Positions 1 through 10,333 of a DNA stretch of 64,000 nucleotides are shown piece after piece. Origin of the DNA: Kocuria rosea subsp. polaris (GTDB lineage: Bacteria > Actinomycetota > Actinomycetes > Actinomycetales > Micrococcaceae); contig MLDA01000021.1 in the NCBI GenBank assembly GCA_023896275.1, forward strand, positions 1 through 64,000, read 5' to 3'. How positions within the stretch are numbered: the stretch's first letter is position 1; each line of letters begins with the position of its first letter. Made by a program: the position numbers and the translations under genes. The notes beneath the pieces are model-generated. The model did no database searches, was not told the origin of the DNA, and saw nothing but the letters and a program-made list of their open reading frames with translations.

Positions 1-48
1 GATGGTACTGCACTCGGGAGGGTGTGGGAGAGTAGGTCACCGCCGGAC
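1..48 (+). rRNA. rrf: 5S ribosomal RNA, 3' end (partial)
   Basis: The first 48 bases match the conserved 3' third of actinobacterial 5S rRNA: the GATGGTACTGCACTCGGGAG segment, then the GTGTGGGAGAGTAGGTC element and a 3' strand ending CCGCCGGAC that would close helix I with the missing 5' end. The rest of the gene, and presumably 16S and 23S, lie to the left of the window. The exact 3' end is uncertain by a few bases. Confidence 0.93.
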
Positions 49-63
49 ACTCATTAAGAGGAC

Positions 64-93
64 AGGCCTCGCAACAGAGATGTTGCGAGGCCT
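64..93 (+). terminator. rRNA operon terminator
   Basis: A perfect 12-bp stem (AGGCCTCGCAAC / GTTGCGAGGCCT) with a 6-nt loop starts about 15 bases after the 5S 3' end and is followed by a short CCATTT tail. Position and strength suggest it ends the rRNA operon transcript. Confidence 0.85.
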
Positions 94-128
94 GACCCAT
101 TTAACACGACTTGACGACTGTAGGATCT

Positions 129-326
129 CTACGAATTGTCGTCGTCGTCCTGCTCTGTTTGCTTCTGGCCGCCGTCGTACTCGTTGTCGCCGAACGGACT
201 GCCGGTCGTCCCGCGCTGGACGTCCTCGCCGTCGACCACATCCTGCTTCTGGCCGCCGTCGTACTCGTTGTCTCCGAACGGACTGCCCGTCTGCGGGACC
301 TGCTCCTCATTCTTCTCATGTGCCAT
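129..326 (-). CDS. Small acidic repeat protein, unknown function (65 aa)
   Basis: I do not recognise a function. The protein is very hydrophilic and acidic, with no membrane segment and no cysteine. It consists largely of two copies of a 16-residue unit (TGSPFGDNEYDGGQKQ) joined by an acidic linker, and ends in a run of aspartates. The ATG at 326 is chosen over an upstream in-frame ATG at 374 because AAAGGAG sits a few bases ahead of it and the extra N-terminal residues look non-coding. It is convergent with the rRNA operon. A candidate sigma-70-type promoter is annotated upstream. Such Asp/Gly/Gln-rich mini-proteins may be intrinsically disordered, but that is inference. Confidence 0.72.
   Translation of the reverse strand: MAHEKNEEQVPQTGSPFGDNEYDGGQKQDVVDGEDVQRGTTGSPFGDNEYDGGQKQTEQDDDDNS
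161..290. repeat. Two 46-bp direct repeats inside the small acidic gene
   Basis: Positions 161-206 and 245-290 are the same 46-bp sequence apart from two substitutions, 84 bp apart start to start. They encode the two copies of the 16-residue unit in the small acidic protein. The near-identity at DNA level suggests a recent duplication or gene conversion. Confidence 0.9.
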
Positions 327-360
327 GGTCGGACTCCTTTGCTGGATGGCTGTCTCCGCA

Positions 361-391
361 ACCATAAGGCGCACCCACGGCCACCCGTCAA
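361..391 (-). promoter_or_regulatory. Candidate promoter of the small acidic gene
   Basis: On the minus strand TTGACG (386-391) and TATGGT (361-366) are separated by 19 bp, about 35 bp ahead of the start codon at 326. The spacer is slightly long, so this is a candidate only. The remaining 327-601 interval holds no other gene; it is the divergent upstream region of this gene and the M13 peptidase. Confidence 0.45.
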
Positions 392-601
392 CCGGCTGGG
401 CGGTATTCTCAGCTGGGGGCCAGCTCCGGCTGCGTGGCAGGACAATGTCCTATCGCACGATGACCCAGGACCCGATTTCTCGCTGGGAGAGAACGGGCAC
501 CGACCGAGCGTGGTAAGCGGAGTAAAGTCCTTGTTTCAGAAGGTAACCGTCATCACACATCACCGGCTGAAGATCGCCGGACGACGAAGGGACCACTGGA
601 C

Positions 602-2590
602 ATGGCCAACACCCCGGAACTTCAGACCGACGAGCGAATCGCGCCGGAGGACCACCGCGATCACGCTCTACGGCCTCAAGACGACCTTTACCGCCACGTC
701 AACGGTCGATGGCTCGCGACGGCGTCGATTCCCGGAGACCTCGGCAGCTACGGCTCGTTCATGAAACTGCGCGACGACTCCGAGTTGGCCGTCCGGTCCA
801 TCGTCGAGGATTCTCAGGCGGCGGTTGAGGCCGGGCGGGCTGACGAACGTCGTCAGCGCATCGCTGCCCTGTACTCCTCCTTCATGGACGAGGAAGCGAT
901 CGAGGCTCGGGGGCTGGAGCCGATCGATGGCTACCTTCAGGCGATCCGCGCGTTGGTTAGCATTGAAGACTTCGTTTCCTACGTCGGCGAACTGCAGCGT
1001 CGCGGAGTCTCCGGGTTCTACAACGTCGGTGCGAGTAGCGACGCCGGCCAACCGGATCGCAATTTGCTCACGATCATGCAGGCGGGGTTGGGCCTACCAG
1101 ATGAGTCCTACTACCGTGAAGAGCAGTTTGCGGAACTGCTGGCCGAGTACGGCCGGCATCTCGTGCGGTTCTTTGCCCTAGCGAAGATTCCGGACAGTGA
1201 GGCTGCGGCGGACGCCGTCGTGCGGCTTGAGACGGCGATCGCCCGCCACCACTGGGACCGTGTGAAGAGCCGGGACGCGCAGGCGCGATACAACCTCCTG
1301 TCCGGGCAGGAGCTCATCAAGCTCAGCCCATCGATCGAACGCTGGTTCACCGGAGCCGGCATCGAGGCGAAGTACTTCGCCGAAGTCGTCGTGTGGCAGC
1401 CCAGTTATCTCGAGGGGCTCGAGTCCGTTCTTGCCGAACACCCGCTCGAGGCCTGGAAGCACTGGGCAGAAGTGCAGGTAATCCGCAGTTTCGCCCCGTA
1501 CCTCTCCTCGGATTTCGTCGCTGAGCACTTCGCGTTCTACTCCGCCAAGCTCGCCGGAACCGAGCAGCAGAAAGAACGCTGGAAGCGCGGCGTCGCGTTT
1601 ACCGAGGGCGGAGTCGGCGAGGACATTGGACAGATCTATGTCGAGCGGCACTTCCCCAGCGAGTCTAAGGAGCGGATGGAGCTTCTCGTCGGAAACCTCA
1701 CCGAGGCGTACCGGCAGTCCATCTCGGCATCGCCATGGATGAGCGCGCAGACGCGCGAGCGCGCGCTTGAGAAACTGTCCATGTTCCGTCCCAAGATCGG
1801 CTATCCGGTCAAGTGGATCGACTACTCGGGGATCGACGCCGGGAGCGACCTGATCGCCAACGTGGCCGCCGTCAACGACTTCGAGTTCGAACGCGAATTG
1901 CAGAAGATCGACGATGGTGTCGATCGGGACCTATGGTTCATGTTTCCGCAGACGGTCAACGCGTACTACCATCCGCTGCTCAACGAAATCGGTTTCCCCG
2001 CGGCGATCTTGCGCCCGCCATTCTTCGGCGTCGAGCGCGATGCAGCGAGCAACTACGGGGCGATCGGCGCGGTGATCGGCCACGAAATCGGGCACGGCTT
2101 CGATGATCAGGGCTCTCAATTCGACGGAACGGGTGAGCTCAAGAACTGGTGGTCCGAGGAGGACCGGGCGCGCTTCGATGAATTGACGGCTCGACTGGTC
2201 GACCAGTACGACGCGCTCGTACCGCCCGAGGCGCCCGGCCACCATGTCAACGGAAAACTGACCCTGGGGGAGAACATCGGAGACCTTGGCGGGCTCGGGA
2301 TCGCCTACAAGGCTTATCGGTTAGATCTTGCTGAACGCGGGCTCCAGGAGGACGCGGTGGTTGACGGGCTGACCGGCGTGCAGCGATTCTTCTATGCGTG
2401 GGCCGAGTGCTGGAGAAGCCTGACGCGTCCGGAGACCATGGTCACCCGCATCGCGACCGACCCGCACTCGCCGGCCGAATTCCGCTGCAACCAGGTGGCC
2501 AAGAACCTCGACGCATTCCACGAGGCGTTCGCAACGAGGCCGGGCGATGCCATGTGGCTCGATCCGGCCGACCGCGTCACCATCTGGTAG
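602..2590 (+). CDS. M13 family zinc metallopeptidase (neprilysin/PepO type)
   Basis: A 662-residue zinc endopeptidase of the M13 family, which typically cuts short peptides. The thermolysin-type motif HEIGH is at residues 494-498 and the downstream third-ligand motif ENIGD at 557-561 (usually ENIAD). The upstream NAYYHP segment is the family substrate-binding NAYY element. No signal peptide or N-terminal membrane segment is seen, so it is probably cytoplasmic, as in other actinobacterial PepO-like enzymes. The length is normal for the family. The start ATG is preceded by GAAGGGA at about 10 bp. It stands alone: the genes on both sides point the other way. Confidence 0.93.
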   Translation: MANTPELQTDERIAPEDHRDHALRPQDDLYRHVNGRWLATASIPGDLGSYGSFMKLRDDSELAVRSIVEDSQAAVEAGRADERRQRIAALYSSFMDEEAIEARGLEPIDGYLQAIRALVSIEDFVSYVGELQRRGVSGFYNVGASSDAGQPDRNLLTIMQAGLGLPDESYYREEQFAELLAEYGRHLVRFFALAKIPDSEAAADAVVRLETAIARHHWDRVKSRDAQARYNLLSGQELIKLSPSIERWFTGAGIEAKYFAEVVVWQPSYLEGLESVLAEHPLEAWKHWAEVQVIRSFAPYLSSDFVAEHFAFYSAKLAGTEQQKERWKRGVAFTEGGVGEDIGQIYVERHFPSESKERMELLVGNLTEAYRQSISASPWMSAQTRERALEKLSMFRPKIGYPVKWIDYSGIDAGSDLIANVAAVNDFEFERELQKIDDGVDRDLWFMFPQTVNAYYHPLLNEIGFPAAILRPPFFGVERDAASNYGAIGAVIGHEIGHGFDDQGSQFDGTGELKNWWSEEDRARFDELTARLVDQYDALVPPEAPGHHVNGKLTLGENIGDLGGLGIAYKAYRLDLAERGLQEDAVVDGLTGVQRFFYAWAECWRSLTRPETMVTRIATDPHSPAEFRCNQVAKNLDAFHEAFATRPGDAMWLDPADRVTIW

Positions 2591-2686
2591 TCATTCCCGG
2601 CCGTAACTCAACCGGAGGCTGAACGACCCGGTGGTCCACCAGCTCGTGTCCGACGGGATCCTTCAGCAAAGGTCCGCTGACCCGGA

Positions 2687-3637
2687 CTACCGTCCGCTGT
2701 GCGTGGGGTCGCCGGTGAAGTAGGTGGCGATGTCGCCGACGAGTTCACCGATGGCCGCCGGGACAGAGGCGTGCACGCCATCCGGGGACTCGACGTAGGT
2801 TGATCCGGGCACAACGGCATGCAGTTTCGCGGCCGTGGTACGGAAGTAGACAGGGCTCTTGGCTCCCGCCATGAATTGGGTCGTAGACGGAAGCGACGCG
2901 AATTCCTGAGCCGATTCCACTTCTCCGAGTGCAGCCAGCAGCTCCCCGGTCCCGGAGCTGATCGCGGTCCGGGTCAGCTTCCCCCACCGGGTGTTGGTTG
3001 CGATTCCCAAGAGTGCGGCGAGAAGGGGGGCCGGAACACGGGAGAGGGTCGGCGAGGTGCGCATTCCCCGGTGCATGATGCTCAATGCCCTGCCCGTCTG
3101 TCCCCGATTGGCTTCGGCGACGAATTCCCGCATCCAGGAGGCATTCATTTCACCTTCTATATTGATTGCGGGGTCGTAGACCGCGAGCCGATCGGGGACG
3201 ATCTCCGGATCGGTGAAACGTCGGTCGGTGGCGTCGTTTCCCTGAAAGGCTTGGACCGCATTCAAGACGACCGAACCGCCCAGGGAATGGCCGAAAAGAT
3301 TCCGGGAACCGGTGTGTCGCAGCATTAATTTCACATCAGCGATCTCGGTATCGAGGGAGTAATCCGCCGGCTGTTCGCTGGAGTTGCCGCGCCCGCGCCG
3401 GTCGTAGACGTCGACGGCCCAGTCCTTGCCCAGCTCACGGCTCAGCGCCAGGGCGAAGGGGCGGTAGATGAGCGCGGTGAGGAAGGCTCCCCCGACGACG
3501 AGGAGACGCCGGTCACCGGGGGCATCGGCTGCCCCGTACGAGGCCAGGCCCAGCGTGCCGCCGTCGGGTGTGGAGACGAGGCTCTCGCGGGCCACGCTCG
3601 CAGAGCTGCGTGAGAAGGGAATTCGCAACGATTTCAT
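2687..3637 (-). CDS. Alpha/beta-fold hydrolase
   Basis: A 316-residue alpha/beta hydrolase. The nucleophile elbow GHSLGG puts the catalytic serine near residue 118, preceded by a DRRGRGNS segment typical of the family's oxyanion region. A C-terminal PDGVHASVP stretch can supply the catalytic histidine. The substrate cannot be read from the sequence. I start at the ATG at 3637 (MKSLRIPF); the open frame extends to 3748, but that would run through the lysS promoter and into its first codons. No clear Shine-Dalgarno precedes the ATG. It is divergent from lysS, with only about 60 bp between start codons. Confidence 0.82.
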   Translation of the reverse strand: MKSLRIPFSRSSASVARESLVSTPDGGTLGLASYGAADAPGDRRLLVVGGAFLTALIYRPFALALSRELGKDWAVDVYDRRGRGNSSEQPADYSLDTEIADVKLMLRHTGSRNLFGHSLGGSVVLNAVQAFQGNDATDRRFTDPEIVPDRLAVYDPAINIEGEMNASWMREFVAEANRGQTGRALSIMHRGMRTSPTLSRVPAPLLAALLGIATNTRWGKLTRTAISSGTGELLAALGEVESAQEFASLPSTTQFMAGAKSPVYFRTTAAKLHAVVPGSTYVESPDGVHASVPAAIGELVGDIATYFTGDPTHSGR

Positions 3638-3687
3638 GTTGAGGCAAGCGTATCGGCTGCGCGTCCACTTCGAATTGCGTGCCACGG

Positions 3688-3702
3688 TAGAATGGGCGAC
3701 CG
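3688..3702 (+). promoter_or_regulatory. -10 box for a leaderless lysS transcript
   Basis: TAGAAT at 3688-3693 is followed after 8 nt by the GTG that fits the LysS N-terminus, and there is no ribosome-binding site. The expected transcription start falls on or within a base or two of the start codon. Confidence 0.6.
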
Positions 3703-5225
3703 TGACTTCAGATAAAAATTCCTCCGGACAGAACCCCGCCGTCGACACGCACGATCTGCGCCAGGTGCGCTTGGAGAAGCGCGCGGAACTGCTGGAGTCC
3801 GGGCGCGAGGCCTACCCCGTTGGCGTCAATCTCACGCACTCGCTCCTGCAGGTCCGCGAGGCCTACGAGCACCTCGAGGCCGGTGAGGAAACGGACGACG
3901 TCGTCACCGTCGCCGGCCGCGTCGTTTTCGCACGCAACACCGGCAAGCTGTGCTTCGCGACGCTCCAAGAGTCGGGGCCGGATGGCCGGGCTGTCCGCCT
4001 TCAGGCCATGATCTCCCTCGCGAACGTCGGCGAAGAGTCGCTGGCAGACTGGAAGAAGCTGACGGACCTGGGTGACCATGTGGCCGTGAGTGGTCGGGTC
4101 ATTTCTTCGCGCCGGGGTGAGCTTTCCATCATGGTGACCGAGTGGCGGATGGCCTCGAAAGCGATCCGCCCGATGCCGGTCCTGCACGCCGACCTGAACG
4201 ATGAGACGCGCACCCGGCAGCGCTACGCCGACCTCATGGTCCGCGACGAGGCCCGCGAGATGGTCTACCGCCGCGACGCCATCACCCGATCCGTGCGTGC
4301 GACCCTGCACGGGCACGGCTACGTCGAGGTCGAAACCCCGATGCTGCAACTCGTGCACGGCGGCGCGAGCGCCCGCCCGTTCCAAACCCACCTGAACGCA
4401 TTCGATCAGGGCATGACCCTGCGCATCGCGACCGAGCTTTACCTCAAGCGCACGGTGGTCGGCGGCGTCCCCCGCGTCTTCGAGATCGGTCGAATCTTCC
4501 GCAACGAGGGTGTCGATTCGACGCACTCGCCCGAATTCACAACCCTCGAGTCCTACGAGGCGTACGCCGATCAGTTCGTCATGGCCGAGCGCATGCAGGA
4601 GATCATCCTCAACGCCGCAGACGCGGCGGGGGTAGGCCGGGTGCTGGAGACCTCCAAGGGCACGATCGACCTCGGTGGCGAATGGGCATGGCTCAGCGTG
4701 TACCCGGGGCTGTCCGCGGCGGTCGGTGTCGACATCACACCCGAGACGGAGGTGGACGTGCTCCGGGGCGTCGCCGAGAAGCACGAGGTGAAGTTCGATC
4801 CGAAGTGGGACGCGCAGAAGCTCGTGATCGAACTTTTCGGCGAGATCGTGGAGCCGACGCTCATCAATCCGACCTTCGTCTACGACTATCCGCCGGCGGC
4901 GCAGCCCCTGGCGCGCCCGCACCGCAGCCAGCCGGGTGTCATCGAGGCTTGGGACCTGATCATCGGCGGCATGGAGCGGGGCACCGCCTTCTCTGAACTC
5001 ATCGACCCGGTCATCCAGCGCGAGCGCCTGACCGAGCAATCGAAATTGTCCGCGGGCGGTGACGATGAAGCAATGCAGCTCGACGAGGACTTCTTGCGCG
5101 CACTCGAGTACGGTGCTCCGCCGATGGGCGGCATTGGTCTGGGCATCGACCGGCTGGTCATGCTCTTCACGGACGTTGGAATCCGAGAATCGATCCTCTA
5201 CCCGCTTCTCAAGCCGGAGGCTTGA
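3702..5225 (+). CDS. lysS: Lysyl-tRNA synthetase, class II
   Basis: Charges tRNA-Lys with lysine in the cytoplasm. The protein is 507 residues, normal for bacterial LysS: an N-terminal OB-fold anticodon-binding domain (roughly 60-150), then the class II catalytic core with motif 2 FEIGRIFRNEG at about residue 260 and motif 3 GIGLGIDRLVML near the C-terminus. The open frame runs upstream to 3468 but that part overlaps the divergent hydrolase and is not LysS-like. The GTG at 3702 is chosen from family length and the -10 box directly ahead of it. It is followed by a small membrane protein in the same operon. Confidence 0.96.
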   Translation: MTSDKNSSGQNPAVDTHDLRQVRLEKRAELLESGREAYPVGVNLTHSLLQVREAYEHLEAGEETDDVVTVAGRVVFARNTGKLCFATLQESGPDGRAVRLQAMISLANVGEESLADWKKLTDLGDHVAVSGRVISSRRGELSIMVTEWRMASKAIRPMPVLHADLNDETRTRQRYADLMVRDEAREMVYRRDAITRSVRATLHGHGYVEVETPMLQLVHGGASARPFQTHLNAFDQGMTLRIATELYLKRTVVGGVPRVFEIGRIFRNEGVDSTHSPEFTTLESYEAYADQFVMAERMQEIILNAADAAGVGRVLETSKGTIDLGGEWAWLSVYPGLSAAVGVDITPETEVDVLRGVAEKHEVKFDPKWDAQKLVIELFGEIVEPTLINPTFVYDYPPAAQPLARPHRSQPGVIEAWDLIIGGMERGTAFSELIDPVIQRERLTEQSKLSAGGDDEAMQLDEDFLRALEYGAPPMGGIGLGIDRLVMLFTDVGIRESILYPLLKPEA

Positions 5226-5227
5226 CC

Positions 5228-5416
5228 ATGGAATACGTACAGGTTCTAGCGCCGACGATTGTTGTCGCCCTCATCTTTTGGTTCGTCATCCGAGCCGTCT
5301 TTCGCGTGGACAGGAATGAACGATTGGCCGAGGCGGAAGTGGAGCGGCGGAGTCAGGCACAGGATTCGCCCAGCGCGCCCACAGTACGTGATTCATCCAA
5401 TGAATCCAGTGACTGA
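5228..5416 (+). CDS. Small single-pass membrane protein (62 aa)
   Basis: No recognised function. An N-terminal hydrophobic segment (about residues 5-26, VQVLAPTIVVALIFWFVIRA) is followed by a charged, Glu/Arg-rich and then Ser/Asp-rich tail that should lie in the cytoplasm. The ATG at 5228 is two bases after the lysS stop, and GGAGG at 5216-5220 lies inside the end of lysS, so it is probably translated from the lysS mRNA. A TTG at 5222 is also in frame but is too close to that site. Small membrane proteins of this kind are common behind actinobacterial lysS. Confidence 0.8.
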   Translation: MEYVQVLAPTIVVALIFWFVIRAVFRVDRNERLAEAEVERRSQAQDSPSAPTVRDSSNESSD

Positions 5417-5496
5417 ATAAATAGGCGTGCGTCGCAAATCTCATGATTGCCTGAATGAAGATGTGTTTTCGGTAGCAATTTCTGCTGAAGAGCGTT

Positions 5497-5510
5497 TATG
5501 ATTTGAGGCA
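5497..5510 (+). promoter_or_regulatory. -10 box for a leaderless lsr2 transcript
   Basis: TATGAT (5497-5502) lies 7 nt before the lsr2 ATG. There is no purine-rich ribosome site other than GAGG directly against the start. The surrounding 5417-5509 interval is conspicuously AT-rich for this genome. Confidence 0.6.
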
Positions 5511-5827
5511 TGGCACGCAAAGTAGAAGTAACCCTTGTTGACGACCTTGACGGTTCCAGCGCATCGGAAAGCGTGAGCTTCTCGATCGATGGAACCGAGT
5601 ACGAAATCGACCTGAGCGAGGCGAATGCGCAGGAACTGCGCGACAGCCTTGCTAAATACGTCGAGGCCGGCCGCCGGGCCTCCGGGGCCAAATCCAAGGC
5701 CCCTTCGCGTTCCGGTAAGAACGACACCGCTGCGATTCGCGAATGGGCGCAGAAGAACGGTTACAACGTGAGCTCCCGTGGACGCATCCACGGCAGCATC
5801 ATCGAGGCCTATCGCGCCGCACACTAA
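5510..5827 (+). CDS. lsr2: Lsr2 nucleoid-associated protein / xenogeneic silencer
   Basis: A 105-residue Lsr2, the actinobacterial H-NS analogue that bridges and silences AT-rich DNA. The N-terminal dimerisation domain (about 1-60, [15 protein letters not shown] then a [14 protein letters not shown] strand pair) and the C-terminal DNA-binding domain (about 70-105) are both intact. The latter holds the REWAQKNGY helix and the RGR minor-groove hook (SSRGRIHG). Length and domain order are normal. It is monocistronic, ended by a strong terminator, and preceded by an AT-rich stretch that could be an autoregulatory target. Confidence 0.96.
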   Translation: MARKVEVTLVDDLDGSSASESVSFSIDGTEYEIDLSEANAQELRDSLAKYVEAGRRASGAKSKAPSRSGKNDTAAIREWAQKNGYNVSSRGRIHGSIIEAYRAAH

Positions 5828-5851
5828 GGCGTGCGAGGCGCCCAGGCAGAG

Positions 5852-5896
5852 CGTACGACGTCGGCACCCACCCGGGTGCCGGCGTCGTACGTTTTT
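5852..5896 (+). terminator. lsr2 intrinsic terminator
   Basis: A long hairpin (CGTACGACG then CGGCACCC pairing with GGGTGCCG then CGTCGTACG, one internal mismatch) runs from 5852 to 5891 and is followed by TTTTT. It lies 24 bp after the lsr2 stop. Confidence 0.93.
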
Positions 5897-5902
5897 GTTG
5901 GG

Positions 5903-5953
5903 GTTATCCCTACGGCGAACATTGACCACAGCAGGGCTCGCGGTGCGTAGCAT
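5903..5953 (+). promoter_or_regulatory. clpC promoter region with a ClgR-like operator half
   Basis: The 18-mer at 5903-5920 (GTTATCCCTACGGCGAAC) matches the centre and right half of the actinobacterial ClgR consensus (CYNANRGCGWWS); the left half has two mismatches. TTGACC (5922-5927) and TAGCAT (5948-5953) follow, with a long 20-bp spacer. ClgR is the known activator of clp genes in Corynebacterium and Streptomyces; that it acts here is inference. Confidence 0.45.
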
Positions 5954-5989
5954 CGAAGGACGCTACGCATCAGCTAGGAGTGTGCCGCC

Positions 5990-8551
<2,562 letters not shown>

Positions 8552-8572
8552 GTACCCAAGCTGCACTAGCGA

Positions 8573-8613
8573 GACGGCGCCTGCCGAGTCCCACGGGCTC
8601 GGCAGGCGCCGTC
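8573..8613 (+). terminator. clpC terminator
   Basis: A perfect 16-bp GC-rich stem (8573-8588 with 8598-8613, GACGGCGCCTGCCGAG) encloses a 9-nt loop, 21 bp after the clpC stop. There is no U-run, which is usual for terminators in high-GC actinobacteria. Confidence 0.85.
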
Positions 8614-8717
8614 GTCGTACGTGCGACGAATCGGAAGAAGCACACGAAGCCAACCCGGCGGGGTTTCATGTGGAACGCCAGCCCGTCATCGGGCCGCTCC
8701 CAGCCGACCCGCGCATC

Positions 8718-8730
8718 TAGGATGAGGTCA
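8718..8730 (+). promoter_or_regulatory. -10 box for a leaderless argA-type gene
   Basis: TAGGAT (8718-8723) is 6 nt before the ATG at 8730. The GAGG in between is too close to the start to be a normal ribosome site. Confidence 0.55.
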
Positions 8731-9236
8731 TGAGTACATTTTCCCTCCGCCCGGCTCGCACGAGCGACGTCGCCGGGATCCGCTCCCTCGTTCGGCCGCT
8801 CGCGGACGAGCGGATCCTGCTCGAGAAGGAGGCTGTTGCCTACTTCGAGTCCCTGCAGGAGTTTGTCGTCGCCGTCGATGCCGACGGCAAGGTCATCGGC
8901 TGCGGTGCCGTGCACGTCATGTGGGAGGACATCGCCGAGGTGCGCACGCTGGCGACGAGCGCTGACTGGCGGGGCAAGGGCGTCGGCCAGGCGTTGCTCG
9001 AGCGGCTCATGAGCAACGCGCGCGAGCTGGGCGTCAAGCGCGTCTTCTGCCTGACCTTCGAGGTGGACTTCTTCGTCCGCAACGGATTTGAGGTCATGGA
9101 GGACCAAGGCGCCGTCGATCCGGAGGTCTACATGGAGCTACTGCGCTCGAACGACGACGGTGTTGCTGAGTTTCTCGATTTGGCCCGGGTCAAACAGAAC
9201 ACCTTGGGCAACACCCGGATGATCGCGACGTTCTGA
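8730..9236 (+). CDS. argA: Amino-acid N-acetyltransferase (short ArgA-type GNAT)
   Basis: A 168-residue GNAT acetyltransferase resembling the stand-alone N-acetylglutamate synthase of actinobacteria (mycobacterial Rv2747 type), which makes the first intermediate of arginine synthesis from acetyl-CoA and glutamate. Features: RPARTSDVAGIRSLV at the N-terminus, the EVRTLATSADWRGKGVGQAL acetyl-CoA pyrophosphate loop, and a FCLTFEVDFFVRNGFEVME segment typical of ArgA. It is not next to other arg genes, which is usual for this type. A generic GNAT function cannot be excluded. Confidence 0.8.
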   Translation: MSTFSLRPARTSDVAGIRSLVRPLADERILLEKEAVAYFESLQEFVVAVDADGKVIGCGAVHVMWEDIAEVRTLATSADWRGKGVGQALLERLMSNARELGVKRVFCLTFEVDFFVRNGFEVMEDQGAVDPEVYMELLRSNDDGVAEFLDLARVKQNTLGNTRMIATF

Positions 9237-9362
9237 CCCGCAATCCTCAAGTTTTCATCTCGGAACCGTGGACGGACCCTCAGCGGCCTGCCTATGGTGG
9301 TCACGCCGGGCCCCGACGGCCCGGCGAGCGAGAAAACGTCGAGCAAGGAAGAGGTGGTCAGT

Positions 9363-9542
9363 ATGGGTTTGGGAGATTCGCTGGGCGGTCTGGGAGACAA
9401 GGTCAACAAGCTGAAGGCAGAGCATGGCGACCAGATCAACGAAACCATTGACAACCTGCAGGAGGAGCACGGCGACAAGCTGGGCAAGCACTCCGAGAAG
9501 GTCAACGATGCCGTTGACAGGGGCCAGGAATTCCTGAAGTAG
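9363..9542 (+). CDS. MT0933/Rv0909-like antitoxin protein (59 aa)
   Basis: A short, charged, helical protein with the pattern of the MT0933_antitox family: an N-terminal MGLGDSLGGLGDKVNKL, repeats of HGDQINE / HGDKLGKH, and a C-terminal VDRGQEFLK. The ATG at 9363 has AGGAAGAGG ahead; an open frame continues upstream to 9294 but has no such site. A TATGGT at 9293-9298 may be its -10 box. In Mycobacterium this family is paired with a toxin, but no toxin gene is seen on either side (argA before, a convergent GntR after). It may be an orphan or a general stress protein. Confidence 0.7.
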   Translation: MGLGDSLGGLGDKVNKLKAEHGDQINETIDNLQEEHGDKLGKHSEKVNDAVDRGQEFLK

Positions 9543-9564
9543 GAACCCGCCCCGGACTGCGAGC

Positions 9565-9600
9565 GGAGAAGGCCCCCACCGGCAGGTGGGGGCCTTCTCC
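9565..9600. terminator. Bidirectional terminator
   Basis: A perfect 16-bp stem (GGAGAAGGCCCCCACC / GGTGGGGGCCTTCTCC) with a 4-nt loop lies between the convergent antitoxin-like and GntR genes and can serve both. Confidence 0.88.
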
Positions 9601-9617
9601 ATGTCCGCAGGCCGACG

Positions 9618-10277
9618 TTACAGGGCCGCGCGGATGGTCGCCTCGAAGTGCTGGATGTGCTGGCTTGTCAGCCGCTCTGCGTCATCCGGGCGCCCGTCCA
9701 GGATCGCCTCGAGCAAGTCGACGTGCTCCCGGATGTTCTCGGTGATCTCCGGCAGGCGCCCCAGCACCAGGCACCAGATCCTGGTGGCGAGGTTGTCGAG
9801 CCGGATCAGGGTTTCCTCGAGGTGCGGGTTGCCCGTCGACTGATAGATGAGCCGGTGCACCAACAGGTCGTATTCCAGGAGCAGCTCTCGGCCGTCGGAA
9901 GGGTTGAAGCGAGCGATCGCCTGTGCCGTCTGCTCGAAGGCCGCACGGTCGATGTTGCGGCTGTTGAGCGCGGCCTTGCGTGCCGCCAACGGTTCCAGGA
10001 GACGGCGCATCTCCGAGATGGAGGCCAGATCACCGATGTCGACGATCGTCGCGAACGTTCCGCGGCGAGGGTAGGAGATGACGAGGTGGTCCGTCTCGAG
10101 GCGTTTGAGCGCCTCCCGGATCGGCGTGCGCCCGAAGCCGAGGTTGGCCGCGATCTCGCCCTCGTTGATCGGGTCCCCGGGGGCGATCTCCAACATGATG
10201 AGGCGGTCGCGCAGTGACCTGTAGGCACGCTCTGCCATGGACTCTTGCGGCGTGGTGGTCTCGGGGGCGATGCTCAC
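9618..10277 (-). CDS. GntR-family regulator, FadR/FCD subfamily; likely controls the sarcosine operon
   Basis: A 219-residue regulator: an N-terminal winged helix (about 15-80, with the GRTPIREALKRLE recognition helix) and an all-helical FCD ligand domain (about 90-215) whose conserved Asp/His metal-site residues include DLLVHRLIY and HVDLLEAI. It is divergent from glyA-soxBDAG, with 139 bp between start codons and a perfect palindrome over the expected glyA transcription start. The context suggests it represses the sarcosine/glycine operon and responds to a small carboxylate or amino-acid ligand; both points are inference. Confidence 0.88.
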   Translation of the reverse strand: MSIAPETTTPQESMAERAYRSLRDRLIMLEIAPGDPINEGEIAANLGFGRTPIREALKRLETDHLVISYPRRGTFATIVDIGDLASISEMRRLLEPLAARKAALNSRNIDRAAFEQTAQAIARFNPSDGRELLLEYDLLVHRLIYQSTGNPHLEETLIRLDNLATRIWCLVLGRLPEITENIREHVDLLEAILDGRPDDAERLTSQHIQHFEATIRAAL

Positions 10278-10333
10278 TGGATTACCTCCTGGTGGTCTCC
10301 GCCGCCGGAGTGGAACTTGTTCTGTTCAACCCG

